This document shows, one piece after another, positions 1 through 8,609 of a DNA stretch of 64,000 nucleotides (position 1 is the first letter of the stretch; each line of letters starts with the position of its first letter). This DNA is from Planctomycetota bacterium. GTDB taxonomy: Bacteria; Planctomycetota; Phycisphaerae; UBA1845; UTPLA1. The stretch covers positions 87,755 through 151,754 of the forward strand of contig JAATGM010000010.1 in NCBI GenBank assembly GCA_015654675.1. The letters are read 5' to 3'. The position numbers and the translations under genes were made by a program. The notes under the pieces were generated by a model, which made no database searches, was not told the origin of the DNA, and saw only the letters and a list, made by a program, of their open reading frames with translations.

Positions 1-358
1 CGATCGTCGCATCCGCGTCGTCGTTCTCGACAAACGCGTCTTCGTTGTTGTCGAACAGTGCCCCGGCCGGATCAATCCCGGACCCCGCCACCGGCCCCAC
101 GTCCAGCTGAATGCGATCCCCGGCGCTCACCGGCCCCAGATTCCAAACTTCCACGACCCCCTGCGTGATGGTCCCGTTCCACTCCGCGGTCCCATCTTCG
201 GCCAACTCAAGCAGCGGTGCCGAACCAAAATCCCGTCCCGCCGGCCGCGCATTGCCGCCCGGCAACGGAAAATTCGTCCCGCACCCGGCCACGATCAGTG
301 CCAGCAGCGCGCACAAACAAAAGCATCGACCGAAGTTATGCCGAGGGGCTGATGCCAA
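1..358 (-). CDS. Lipoprotein, 3' end outside window
   Basis: Partial gene whose 3' end lies beyond base 1. The reading frame from a TTG at 356-358 is open to the window edge. A GGGAG ribosome site sits 7 bases before that TTG. The N-terminus is basic, then hydrophobic (CALLALIVAGC), a good lipobox with lipidation at the Cys near residue 26. The mature part is acidic and contains a stretch rich in Asp and Asn (LFDNNEDAFVENDDADATI). That style is common in secreted proteins of planctomycetes. No family was recognised. The first in-frame codons after the lipobox leave no doubt about secretion, but the TTG start is an inference. Confidence 0.6.
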   Translation of the reverse strand, partial: MASAPRHNFGRCFCLCALLALIVAGCGTNFPLPGGNARPAGRDFGSAPLLELAEDGTAEWNGTITQGVVEVWNLGPVSAGDRIQLDVGPVAGSGIDPAGALFDNNEDAFVENDDADATI

Positions 359-641
359 GGGTAATCTCCCAAACTAGCGTGCGGACGCGCGCCGTGCGAT
401 GCGAGGAGGGGAGTTGAGGGCCAACCGCGTTACGCAACCCGAGCAACTCACACACAAGTATTGCTGATGCCCATTCTCCAGTCAAGCAATTCGCCCGCCC
501 GCCCCTCATCCGCCGTCTCATCTATCTATATCGGTCCCACCGCCGTATCGGTCTCGCCGCCCCGAAGCCCGCCCTGACGCAACCGCATTCCCTCATTACA
601 ATCGCGCAAGCGAATCGCGGACCCACACCCGGAACAAATCC

Positions 642-1811
642 ATGAAAGAAGCATACTTCTGGTGCTACCCCTGGGACTTGCTGGACGAGGGCCCCGATCT
701 TGCTCTCGACCGCATCGCCGGCGAAATCGGCGCTCAGTCCATCTCAATCGCGACCACCTATCACAGCGTCGCCCAATTCCGCCCGCACGCCGCCGACGCA
801 CCCGCGCGATTTGTCTCCGAATCCGCCGCGCATTTTCAGCCGAACGCCTCCGCATATTCCGCCACCAGAATCCGTCCCATCCCCGCGAGTTGGATGAAAT
901 CGCGCAACCCGCTCGAACGAATCGCTGAGTGCTGCCGATCGCGCAATGTCGCCCTCCGCGCCTGGCTCATCGCCTGCCACGGAACCGCCCTCGCCGCTCG
1001 CTACCCCGACGCCGCCTGCAAAGATGCCTTCGGCAATCGAAGCACCTCCTGGCTCTGCCCTGCCAATCCCGACGTCCGCGAATTTGTCGCCGGCCTCGCC
1101 GCCGACCTCACCACCAATTACCCCATCGCCGCCATCGAGCTCGAATCACCGGACTTCGACAGCAACCCCCACACACACGCCCACGAAAAAATCGGCCTCA
1201 ACCTCGGCCCCATCGAACGACTGCTCCTCGCCCTCTGCTTCTGCGAGTCCTGCGTCCAATCCGCCAACGACGCCGACATCGACGCCGCCGCCGTCCATCG
1301 TTCCGTCCGCGTCCACCTCGCCCCAACGATCGCCGGCGAACCGCCGCGCACAACCACCACTATCGACTTCCTCGCCTCCGACGGCGCCCTCCAGGCCTAC
1401 GCCCAGCACCGCACCCATTCGATTCGCGCGTTCGTCACCGCCGTCCGCCGTCGAACCAAAACCCCCATCTTCGTCCACGCCCCTTACTCGCCCGACCTCG
1501 CCGGCTGGAACCCCGCGGACCTCGCCCAACACTGTGACGGCTTCATCTTCCCCGCCTGGACCGAATCCCCCGATTCGCGCCGCGCACGCCTCGCCCAACT
1601 CGTCGCTGCCGCCGGCTCGCCCGACCGAGTCCATCTCGGCTTCTACTGCTACCCGCCCCAAACCGCCGACGGCCCCGCCCTCGTCCGCGCCGTACACGAC
1701 GCCGTCAGCGCCGGCCACTCCACGATCGGCTTCTACAATTACGGAATCGCCCCCAACGCCGGCCTCGACTGGGCCCGCCAGGCCATCCGCTTCGCCCGCC
1801 GCGATCGATAA
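642..1811 (+). CDS. Putative TIM-barrel glycosidase-like protein
   Basis: A 389-residue cytoplasmic protein with no signal peptide. The sequence has the rhythm of a TIM-barrel sugar hydrolase: strand-like segments such as VALRAWLIACHG, IAAIELESPDFDS and VHLGFYCYPP, and an acidic cluster (ELESPDFD near residue 165) where a catalytic carboxylate would lie. Near the middle are several Cys (CFCESC around residue 200). The C-terminal segment HSTIGFYNYGIAP resembles the last strands of hypothetical glycosyl-hydrolase-like proteins. No specific family or substrate can be named. It is divergent from the minus-strand lipoprotein at the window start and converges on the gene ending at 1836. Confidence 0.7.
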   Translation: MKEAYFWCYPWDLLDEGPDLALDRIAGEIGAQSISIATTYHSVAQFRPHAADAPARFVSESAAHFQPNASAYSATRIRPIPASWMKSRNPLERIAECCRSRNVALRAWLIACHGTALAARYPDAACKDAFGNRSTSWLCPANPDVREFVAGLAADLTTNYPIAAIELESPDFDSNPHTHAHEKIGLNLGPIERLLLALCFCESCVQSANDADIDAAAVHRSVRVHLAPTIAGEPPRTTTTIDFLASDGALQAYAQHRTHSIRAFVTAVRRRTKTPIFVHAPYSPDLAGWNPADLAQHCDGFIFPAWTESPDSRRARLAQLVAAAGSPDRVHLGFYCYPPQTADGPALVRAVHDAVSAGHSTIGFYNYGIAPNAGLDWARQAIRFARRDR

Positions 1812-1835
1812 CCCCGCACGCGCAATACGATCAAC

Positions 1836-2411
1836 TCACCAGCCGCGCAACGATCGCAACCCCGCGATCTGCATCCCCGCCACCGACTCCGGAAGAATCG
1901 CGACCATCTTCCACCCCTCCGGCTCGCGCACCCATTTCACTTCCCACTGACTCGGCACGCGCTGCACCCCCGTCTCAAGCCGCACCGTCGCCGTCGCAGT
2001 AAATTCAGTCGTCGCTTCGTTCCCATTCACGTCCGTCGCGCCCGCGCCGATGCGCGTGTCCGAAATCTCCGTCCGCTGAAAAGTCGATTTCACATACTGC
2101 TCAAACTGAACGCGATCCATCCCGTCCGACGCGAACTCATCCGAAATCCTGCTTATCACGCCCGCGAGGTCCCGCGCCTGAACCGCCGCCACCGTCTCCT
2201 CGATCGCCAGATGCAGCCGCTCCCGCTCCGTCGTCACCAACGCCTGCAGCGCGAACAACCCGCCGCACGCCGCCAGCGCCGCTGGAAAGATCCACTTTCG
2301 CCGCGCCGCCTCCGTCCGCAACCAGAGCGCATACGCAATTACCAGCGCGAGCGCGCTGAACACATAAAACGCGGCACGGCTCTCAAACAAAAACGCCGAA
2401 AGAAATGACAT
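1836..2411 (-). CDS. Membrane-anchored NTF2/SnoaL-like protein
   Basis: A 191-residue protein with two N-terminal membrane segments (residues about 10-30 and 40-58) followed by a soluble domain. The soluble part starts with a helix containing LAIEETVAAVQARDLAGVISRIS and ends in beta-rich sequence (TEFTATATVRLE, WEVKWVREPEGWKMVAI). That order of helix then curved sheet, with a Trp-Lys near the end, is typical of the NTF2/SnoaL-like ligand-binding fold. No catalytic residues can be assigned. Three bases separate it from the upstream dus gene, so it is probably co-transcribed with the hydrolase and aminopeptidase genes further upstream. Confidence 0.65.
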   Translation of the reverse strand: MSFLSAFLFESRAAFYVFSALALVIAYALWLRTEAARRKWIFPAALAACGGLFALQALVTTERERLHLAIEETVAAVQARDLAGVISRISDEFASDGMDRVQFEQYVKSTFQRTEISDTRIGAGATDVNGNEATTEFTATATVRLETGVQRVPSQWEVKWVREPEGWKMVAILPESVAGMQIAGLRSLRGW

Positions 2412-2414
2412 CCG

Positions 2415-3476
2415 CTAAGCGCCGCAGTCCCAGCTCGCCCCCGCCGCGATCAGCGCCTCAGGCCGCTCGCGCCGCACGACCGGCGGCCACTCCCCGTCCT
2501 CGCAGTACCACCGATCCAGCATCGCCCGCCACTCATCGATGTTCCGCACCGCCAGAAACGCCGCCTTCGCCTCCTTCGACAGCGGATGCAACTCGCTGTA
2601 TCGCACCCCGAACTTGCGAAACATCCCCGGCGCCTTCGCCGGTCCGTAGGCCGCCACCATCAACTCGAAATGCCGCTCCAGCGCCGCCCGCTGCTCCCCG
2701 ATCGATGGCGGCTCAGGCAGCGGCCGCCCCGCCAGCAGTTCCGCCGCCTCGCGGAAAATCCACGGATTCCCGATCGCACCGCGCGCCACCGACACCCCAT
2801 CGACGCCCGTCTCCTCCAGCATCCGCACGCAATCCATCGCCGTGAAAGCGTCGCCGCTCCCCAGAATCGTCCGCCCGCCCACGTGCCGCTTCACGCGCAA
2901 CAAAAACTCCCACCTGCTGGGCCCCACATAACGCTGCTTCACCGTCCGCCCATGCACCGTCACCGCCGAAAGCCCGATCTCAAACGCCGCGTCCAGAATC
3001 GTGAAAAAGTTCCGCTCGCTCTCCTCCGAATCATCCAGCCCGCGCCGCATCTTCAGCGTCACCGGCACCCGTCGCCCCACCGCATCAAACACTCGCCGCA
3101 GAATATCAATCGCCGTCTCCGGCACGCTCAGCAGAAAACCACCCCGGCAGCGCCCCAGCACCTTCTTCACCGGGCAGCCGAAGTTGATATCAATCACGTC
3201 ATAGCCGGTCTCGACCAACACATCCGCCGCCAGCGCAAACTGCTCCGGCTCGCTCCCCATCAGTTGCCCGCCGACTGGGTGGTCCTCCTCCACCAGCGCC
3301 AGCGAACGCCGCATCGCCTTCCCGCCCAGCAACACGAGCTTATCCAGCACAACCTCATTGATTGCGTACGGACACCCCAACTCGCGCGACAACAGCCGCA
3401 TCGGCCCGTCGCTGTAGCCCGACAGCGCGGCCTGCACAAACGGCGTCGCAATCTCAACCGACCCCAGACGCAACAT
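2415..3476 (-). CDS. dus: tRNA-dihydrouridine synthase
   Basis: A 353-residue FMN enzyme that reduces specific uridines in the tRNA D-loop. Diagnostic Dus features are visible. The segment DINFGCPVKKV has the catalytic Cys at about 101. LKMRRGLDD and VTVHGRTVKQRY correspond to the conserved flavin/tRNA-binding strands. GSGDAFT and DGVSVARGAIGNPWIF give the phosphate-binding end of the barrel. The Dus C-terminal helical domain follows. The usual APMAG near the N-terminus is replaced by AALSGYSD, a modest divergence. The closest subgroup by eye is DusB-like, but subgroup assignment is uncertain. It sits in a tightly spaced minus-strand cluster. Confidence 0.88.
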   Translation of the reverse strand: MLRLGSVEIATPFVQAALSGYSDGPMRLLSRELGCPYAINEVVLDKLVLLGGKAMRRSLALVEEDHPVGGQLMGSEPEQFALAADVLVETGYDVIDINFGCPVKKVLGRCRGGFLLSVPETAIDILRRVFDAVGRRVPVTLKMRRGLDDSEESERNFFTILDAAFEIGLSAVTVHGRTVKQRYVGPSRWEFLLRVKRHVGGRTILGSGDAFTAMDCVRMLEETGVDGVSVARGAIGNPWIFREAAELLAGRPLPEPPSIGEQRAALERHFELMVAAYGPAKAPGMFRKFGVRYSELHPLSKEAKAAFLAVRNIDEWRAMLDRWYCEDGEWPPVVRRERPEALIAAGASWDCGA

Positions 3477-3482
3477 GACGAA

Positions 3483-4268
3483 CTATCCGCCCCCGCTCGA
3501 AGCACTCGGCTTCACCGCCGACGAAGCAAACGCCACGATCTCTTTCATCAACTCCGGCCCATACTCCGCCGCCAACATCGCCGTGCCGTGGTTCGACTGG
3601 TCGCCGGGCTTGATCACCACCGTCGCCGCCTTGTCCTTCTTCGCCAGCTTTTCCGCCTCTTCTCGCTCGCCCTCCGGCGAAATCAGCAGCACCGGCCGTT
3701 TCCCAAGCTTCCCGATCTGCTTGAGCGTCTTGATATCCATGTAATTCGTCCCGGGCGAAAGGCAAATCACCCCCAGCACATCCTCATTCCGCCCCGCATA
3801 GTCGATCGAGATGCTGCACCCCACGCTCGCGCCGATCATCACAATCCGCTTCGCATCGCAATCGTCGCGCCCGGCCAGCCACTTCGCGGCCGCCGCCGCA
3901 TCCTGCCACGCATCCCTGAACAATACGACATCCCGATCGCTGTACTTCCGTCGCAACCCCTTTTCCTTGGGAAGAACACTCTCGCCGGCCCCTCGGATGT
4001 CATACGCCAGCACCGCGAACCCCTTCTGGTGCAAATAAGGCACCAGCGGCCGCCAGCTCGACTTGTCCGAAGGAAACATGTGAACCAGAATCGCACACGG
4101 CGCCGCATGTTTCTTCTTCTTCGGCGCGTAGAAATCCCCCACGACTTCCACGCCGTCCGCCGTCTTGAACGTCACCCGCTCCGACACAACTTCCGCTGGA
4201 TCATCCGCCCATGCCGGCGCAACGATCACCGCCAACGTCAACGTCGAGAACCACCACAGCCGTTTCAT
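3483..4268 (-). CDS. Secreted alpha/beta hydrolase
   Basis: A 261-residue exported hydrolase. The start at MKRLWW is chosen because it gives a clean signal peptide ending after PAWA and has GAGAGG upstream; a longer frame to 4319 would overlap the preceding gene. The fold is marked by AILVHMFPSDKSSW (oxyanion-hole region), AYDIRGAGES, and the nucleophile elbow GASVGC, which gives a Ser in GxSxG context. Late PEGEREEA and a His in SNHGTAML complete a plausible Ser-Asp/Glu-His triad. It resembles dienelactone-hydrolase-like or general esterase proteins. The substrate is unknown. It lies 13 bases downstream of the M29 aminopeptidase gene. Confidence 0.8.
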   Translation of the reverse strand: MKRLWWFSTLTLAVIVAPAWADDPAEVVSERVTFKTADGVEVVGDFYAPKKKKHAAPCAILVHMFPSDKSSWRPLVPYLHQKGFAVLAYDIRGAGESVLPKEKGLRRKYSDRDVVLFRDAWQDAAAAAKWLAGRDDCDAKRIVMIGASVGCSISIDYAGRNEDVLGVICLSPGTNYMDIKTLKQIGKLGKRPVLLISPEGEREEAEKLAKKDKAATVVIKPGDQSNHGTAMLAAEYGPELMKEIVAFASSAVKPSASSGGG

Positions 4269-4281
4269 CGCATCAGCCCTC

Positions 4282-5421
4282 TCACGGACGAGGCCATCCG
4301 GACTTTTGAAACCGCCCATCGCGGCCGATCACCTTGCCGTCCAGTTCGATCACGCCGCCGCGCCGCAAATCGCACACCATGTCCCAGTGCAACGCGCTCT
4401 TGTTCTTACCGCCGCTCTCCGGATAGGCCGCCCCCAGCGCCATATGAAATGTCCCGCCGATTTTCTCATCGAACAGCGTGTTTCGTGTATGCCGGCGCAC
4501 GCTGTAGTTCGTCCCGATCGCAAGCTCGCCCACGATCCGCGACCCGCTATCCTGATCGAGCATCTTCACCAGATAGTCTTCGCCCTTCGATGCCGAGCAT
4601 TCCGACACCTTCCCATCCTTGAACGCCAGCCGCACGTTCTGAACTTCCCGCCCGCCATACACCGCCGGAAATCGGAACTGCACCGTCCCCTCCGCCGAAT
4701 CCTCGATCGGAGCGGTGAACACTTCGCCATCCGGAATATTGTGCCGCCCGTCGCAGTTAATCCACGGCCGGCCACCGATCGCGAAGCGTATGTCCGTACC
4801 GTCGCCGTGATGAAACCGAATTTCTTTTCCACCGCATAGGTGATCCGCCAGCCGCTGCTGCGCGACCGACAGCTCGCTCCACGCCTTCGCCGGGTTCGGC
4901 CGATGCACGAGACACGCCTTGAAAACGAAATCCTCGAACTCCGACAGCGACATCTCCGCTTCCTGCGCCGCCGCCTGATTCGGATACTGCGTCCCGACCC
5001 AGCGCAACCGCCCCTTGTTTCCCTCGGGCAGCGCGCTCCGCCGCATCAGCGTCGTCATGATCGGCGCCCGCGCCCGATTCAACCGCGCCTGCCGCGCCGG
5101 ATCGCAGTTCGAAAGATGCCGCGTATTCGCCCCGCCCCAGAAGCTGATCAGCGCATCAACTTTTTCTACTTCGCCGATCAACAGCGGATCGACGAAATCA
5201 AGTTGTGCGTCATTCCCCAGTTTCAGTTTGATTTCATCGAGTTCATCCGGATAGAGCCGCACGTGCGGATGCCCGCCCGCCTCCACCACCGCCCGCGCCG
5301 CTTCCACCGCCAGCGGCTCCGTCACCGTCGCCCCGCGAATCAGCACCAGCTCGCCGGCATTCACGCCAACCGAGTAGTTCACCAACAAATCAGCCAGTCT
5401 CGCTAAACGCGGATCGCGCAT
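4282..5421 (-). CDS. Aminopeptidase, M29 family
   Basis: A 379-residue cytoplasmic metallo-aminopeptidase of the AmpS/AmpT (M29) type, which removes N-terminal residues using two metal ions. The N-terminal domain has the family-style LVNYSVGVNAGELVLIRG. The C-terminal catalytic domain shows the metal-binding acidic and His residues: DGEVFTAP, GELAIGTN, FDEKIGGTFHMALG and HWDMVCDL. The length is normal for the family (about 370-410). It is first in a minus-strand cluster with an exported hydrolase, a dus gene and an NTF2-like membrane protein. No obvious functional link between these was seen. Confidence 0.88.
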   Translation of the reverse strand: MRDPRLARLADLLVNYSVGVNAGELVLIRGATVTEPLAVEAARAVVEAGGHPHVRLYPDELDEIKLKLGNDAQLDFVDPLLIGEVEKVDALISFWGGANTRHLSNCDPARQARLNRARAPIMTTLMRRSALPEGNKGRLRWVGTQYPNQAAAQEAEMSLSEFEDFVFKACLVHRPNPAKAWSELSVAQQRLADHLCGGKEIRFHHGDGTDIRFAIGGRPWINCDGRHNIPDGEVFTAPIEDSAEGTVQFRFPAVYGGREVQNVRLAFKDGKVSECSASKGEDYLVKMLDQDSGSRIVGELAIGTNYSVRRHTRNTLFDEKIGGTFHMALGAAYPESGGKNKSALHWDMVCDLRRGGVIELDGKVIGRDGRFQKSGWPRP

Positions 5422-5493
5422 CGCTCGCTCAAACTCCAGATAAATAAACCAGTCGCCCCGATTTTACTCCCCCCGCCCCGCCCCAACAAACGC

Positions 5494-8124
5494 CTACCGT
5501 CCCGGCGCTGTCGTCGCCCCGAGCAACTCCGGCCGATACCGCCGAACAATCTCAACATACGAATCAAAATTCGCCGGCCGCTCCCCGGGCGCCACCCGTG
5601 AAAAATCCGAAAGCAGCACGAACGCCAGCTCCCCCAGCACGCGATTCACCTCGGCCTGACTCCGCCGCTCCGCTGGCAGCGACCCCATGATCCGCACCGT
5701 CAGATTCCGCGTCTTCCCGGCCGCCAGGTGCAGCAGCGCCGACATCTGCCACATGCTCTCCGTCCGCTCCGGAAACTCCGACACGACGATGCGGTCCCCG
5801 ATCATCTCCGCATCCGCCCGGTCGCTCGACCGTACCACGTGCGGCACCGCGTTCATCGCCCGCTCCTCGGCCGTTTCGATCAAATCCAGCGCCCGCATGT
5901 AATCGCGTGGATTGGCCAGATACGTCAGCCGCGCGAAGGTCGCCCATGCGTCGCCCGCCGCCACCGGATCGCGTCCGAACCGTGTTGCCCCGTCCTTCTC
6001 AGGCGCAGTCGTCGCAAACGCCGCCCCATTCGCCATGTCACGCGCCGCCACCGTCTTTCCGTCCGCCGCCAGCCGCCATGCCTCCAGCCGCAGCACCTCC
6101 GGACAAAGCGTGTCCTGCCACTCCGTCGGCGTCTTTCCCGCATCCACCCGCGCCGCCGTCACGCGCGCCTGCCACGCCGCCGACCCGTCCCACTCCACCC
6201 GGATCGAGCGCAAAAAAGCATCCATATCTCGGTCGATCCGATCATTCCGAATCGCCCGGCACACATACTCCAGCCGCTGCGCCAAATCCGTCGTCGCCTT
6301 CGCCATCCTCAAATTGCCGTACGGATCGAACGGCGCATATTTCTCCAGCCACTCCCGAATCGCTTCGTCTGCTCCCGCCCGATCGCCGCGCGCCTCCAGC
6401 GCCTCCGCCAGCGATTGCCCCGCATCCGGCATCCCCGCGCAAACCCGATTCATCTCCCGCCACGCCGACTCCGCCGATCGCGCAAGCTCCCCCGTGTCCG
6501 CCCCCGTCGCCCGCGCTTCCTGCAACATCACCGAGCGCGTCATCGCCAGGGCCCGCCGCGCCCGCAGCCACTCCAGCCCATCCATTCGACTCAGCCCGCG
6601 CTCCAGATGCCGCGCCGCCTCAGCCGGATCGCGCCCCAGCATCCACAACCCCAGTGCATGCTCGCGCGACGCCCGAAACCCAACGACAGCGAACACGACT
6701 ATTGCAACGCCGAAAACAATCTGCCCCACGCCGCGCACCGGCGGCAGCAACTTCGGACCGAAGGCGACATACGTTTCGTGGACATGAACCCCCTCGCGAA
6801 GTCCGACGCTTCGCGCGGCCGCGGCCACCAGCCCCACCATGGTCCAATACCACGCCGGACCCATCGAAGACCGCAGCATCACATTGCTCGCCTCCGCCGC
6901 GATCAACGCCGCCAGCCCGGCGAACACCCCCGTAATCCGCCCCCGCTCGCGCACCTCGCGCGATTCACCAAACGCCCGCCACGCGCCCGCCAGCGCCAGC
7001 ACCGGCAGCAAAAAATAAGCCAGCCCACCCACCAACCCCAGCTCCATCATCGCCTGCAACCACTCGCAGTGCCCCGCCTCCGCCATCTGGCCATGAAAAA
7101 CCTGCGGCGATTCCGAACGCACGCGCGCCAACCGCGTCGTCGCCCGCGCCGCATAACTGTCCGGCCCGAACCCCATCACCGGCCGCTCGCGCACCGCGGC
7201 CGCCGACGCCTCGTAAAGACCCAACCGCGTCAGAATGGATCCGCGCCGCAGGGTCCGCTCCGTGCTCAGGAACCACGTCGCCCCGACCGCCGCAACAACG
7301 AACCCGCCCACAATCACCAGCGCCGCCGCCCGCCGCCACCCGCGCCGCGCCGAATGCCAAAGCCACATCGCCAGCGCAACGCTCAATCCAAATCCCGCAC
7401 CGATGATCGCCCCATACCGCCGCGCGACGACCAGCAATACCACCGCGCTCACCAATCCAACCGCGCGAACCGCCGCACCAATCCCGACCGCCTCCCGCCC
7501 GCGCGCCCAATCCCCGATCACGACCGGCACAAACCACGCCGCGCAAATCGCCGCAACGAACCCCGCCGCCGTCACCGACCCGATCGGCCAGTCAATCTGC
7601 GTCACCCGCGACCAATGTTGCTGCCAGAGCGTCAGCCCCGTCGCAACAATCATCAGCCCCGCCGCCCCCGTGCAAATCCGATCGCACCCCTCCGAATTCA
7701 CTTCCCGCGACAACCAGGCCGCCCAGACCATTCCGACGACAAACTGCCCCATCCACCCCACCGACATCCATCCGCTTCCGTTTACCAATGCGGACAAAAC
7801 ACCCCATACCACGACCACCGCAGCGCAACCCCAAACCCCGAGCGGTAGCCCGCCCAGCGGTGCACCTTCGCGCCGCCCCCAGACCAGCGCACCCAATCCG
7901 CTTCCCGCGCAACAAACCCCAACAATCAGAAAGAAAAGCCCGCGCCGAATCTCAGCCCCCGGCTCCTGAAAAACGGGCAGCGCCAGCCCCCGCGCCACCG
8001 CCCCCAACCCCGCCGGCCATCCCGAGTAATCCACCCCTTCCGGCGGCGTCCCCGTAAAAAGAGTGACGGCCGCCAGCGCACCTACGCACGCCGCGACCGC
8101 AATGACTCCAGCCCGGGATGACAC
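5494..8124 (-). CDS. O-antigen ligase-like membrane protein with long C-terminal domain
   Basis: An 876-residue protein read from a GTG at 8122-8124 with GGGAG about 10 bases before it. A longer frame from 8211 would overlap the upstream lipoprotein gene by 60 bases. About ten or more hydrophobic helices fill the first half. A loop motif (VMGFGPDSYAARATT, then HCEWLQAMMELGLVGGLAYF) matches the Wzy_C/O-antigen ligase signature found in WaaL and Wzy polymerases. The second half (from about residue 480) is soluble, helical and TPR-like, with WLRARRALAMTRSVMLQEA and later helical pairs. It probably handles a surface polysaccharide. No glycosyltransferases lie nearby. Confidence 0.75.
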   Translation of the reverse strand: MSSRAGVIAVAACVGALAAVTLFTGTPPEGVDYSGWPAGLGAVARGLALPVFQEPGAEIRRGLFFLIVGVCCAGSGLGALVWGRREGAPLGGLPLGVWGCAAVVVVWGVLSALVNGSGWMSVGWMGQFVVGMVWAAWLSREVNSEGCDRICTGAAGLMIVATGLTLWQQHWSRVTQIDWPIGSVTAAGFVAAICAAWFVPVVIGDWARGREAVGIGAAVRAVGLVSAVVLLVVARRYGAIIGAGFGLSVALAMWLWHSARRGWRRAAALVIVGGFVVAAVGATWFLSTERTLRRGSILTRLGLYEASAAAVRERPVMGFGPDSYAARATTRLARVRSESPQVFHGQMAEAGHCEWLQAMMELGLVGGLAYFLLPVLALAGAWRAFGESREVRERGRITGVFAGLAALIAAEASNVMLRSSMGPAWYWTMVGLVAAAARSVGLREGVHVHETYVAFGPKLLPPVRGVGQIVFGVAIVVFAVVGFRASREHALGLWMLGRDPAEAARHLERGLSRMDGLEWLRARRALAMTRSVMLQEARATGADTGELARSAESAWREMNRVCAGMPDAGQSLAEALEARGDRAGADEAIREWLEKYAPFDPYGNLRMAKATTDLAQRLEYVCRAIRNDRIDRDMDAFLRSIRVEWDGSAAWQARVTAARVDAGKTPTEWQDTLCPEVLRLEAWRLAADGKTVAARDMANGAAFATTAPEKDGATRFGRDPVAAGDAWATFARLTYLANPRDYMRALDLIETAEERAMNAVPHVVRSSDRADAEMIGDRIVVSEFPERTESMWQMSALLHLAAGKTRNLTVRIMGSLPAERRSQAEVNRVLGELAFVLLSDFSRVAPGERPANFDSYVEIVRRYRPELLGATTAPGR

Positions 8125-8150
8125 GCCGTTCGGTCTCCCGCGCGCCGTCC

Positions 8151-8591
8151 CTAAGGTGCCAAGACGCGAACACCCGTCCGCCCGATGCCCTGCCGCGTCC
8201 CAACCGTGCAAATCACCTGAATCTCGTAATCCGCCAGTGTCGTGGCCGAAAAGTTCGCCTGCGACGCGTTCACGTTTGTCAACGTCGCGTCCGGCGGAAT
8301 GGGAATCGGGTTCTCATTCGCATCAAATGCGGCATCAATCGACCATTCGAAAGTCATTTCCGACTGCGTTGCCGACAGAAAAATCGACCCGCCCACCAGA
8401 ATCCCGCTTTCGGAGGCATCCAGCGTCACCACCTGCCCAGGGTTCGCAACCACATTCGGCCCCGTGCTCGCCACCACCTGCGGCTGCACGAGAATGATCT
8501 GAATCAACTCTGTCGCCGGCGTCGTATTGCACGACCCGCTCGCCGCCAGAATCGCCCCACCCGCCAACATTGCCATCAACCGTCGCATCAA
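8151..8591 (-). CDS. Lipoprotein with PKD-like domain
   Basis: A 146-residue exported protein. The N-terminus MMRRLMAM is followed by a short hydrophobic run and a lipobox-like AASGSC, so the Cys near residue 21 is the probable lipidation site. The mature part reads as a single immunoglobulin-like/PKD-type beta domain. It begins with VVANPGQVVTLDASES (PKD repeats typically start VxxGxxVxFDAS), continues with MTFEWSIDAAFD and ends with YEIQVICTVGT. Such domains usually mediate binding at the surface. It lies between the ligase-like gene and hslU with small gaps. Confidence 0.7.
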   Translation of the reverse strand: MMRRLMAMLAGGAILAASGSCNTTPATELIQIILVQPQVVASTGPNVVANPGQVVTLDASESGILVGGSIFLSATQSEMTFEWSIDAAFDANENPIPIPPDATLTNVNASQANFSATTLADYEIQVICTVGTRQGIGRTGVRVLAP

Positions 8592-8609
8592 CGCTCTCCA
8601 ATCGCCCGT

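Noticed and set aside
946..1950. 334-codon Ser/Pro-rich frame overlapping the TIM-barrel gene
   Set aside because: Alternative frame of a GC-rich gene; the 642 frame has barrel-like strand and helix alternation.
2586..4622. 678-codon plus-strand open frame rich in Arg/His/Pro
   Set aside because: It is antisense to the dus and hydrolase genes and has the typical composition of a GC-rich shadow frame.
5728..7848. 706-codon plus-strand open frame
   Set aside because: Antisense to the ligase-like gene, Arg/Pro/His-rich with no recognisable motif; a shadow of GC-biased codons.
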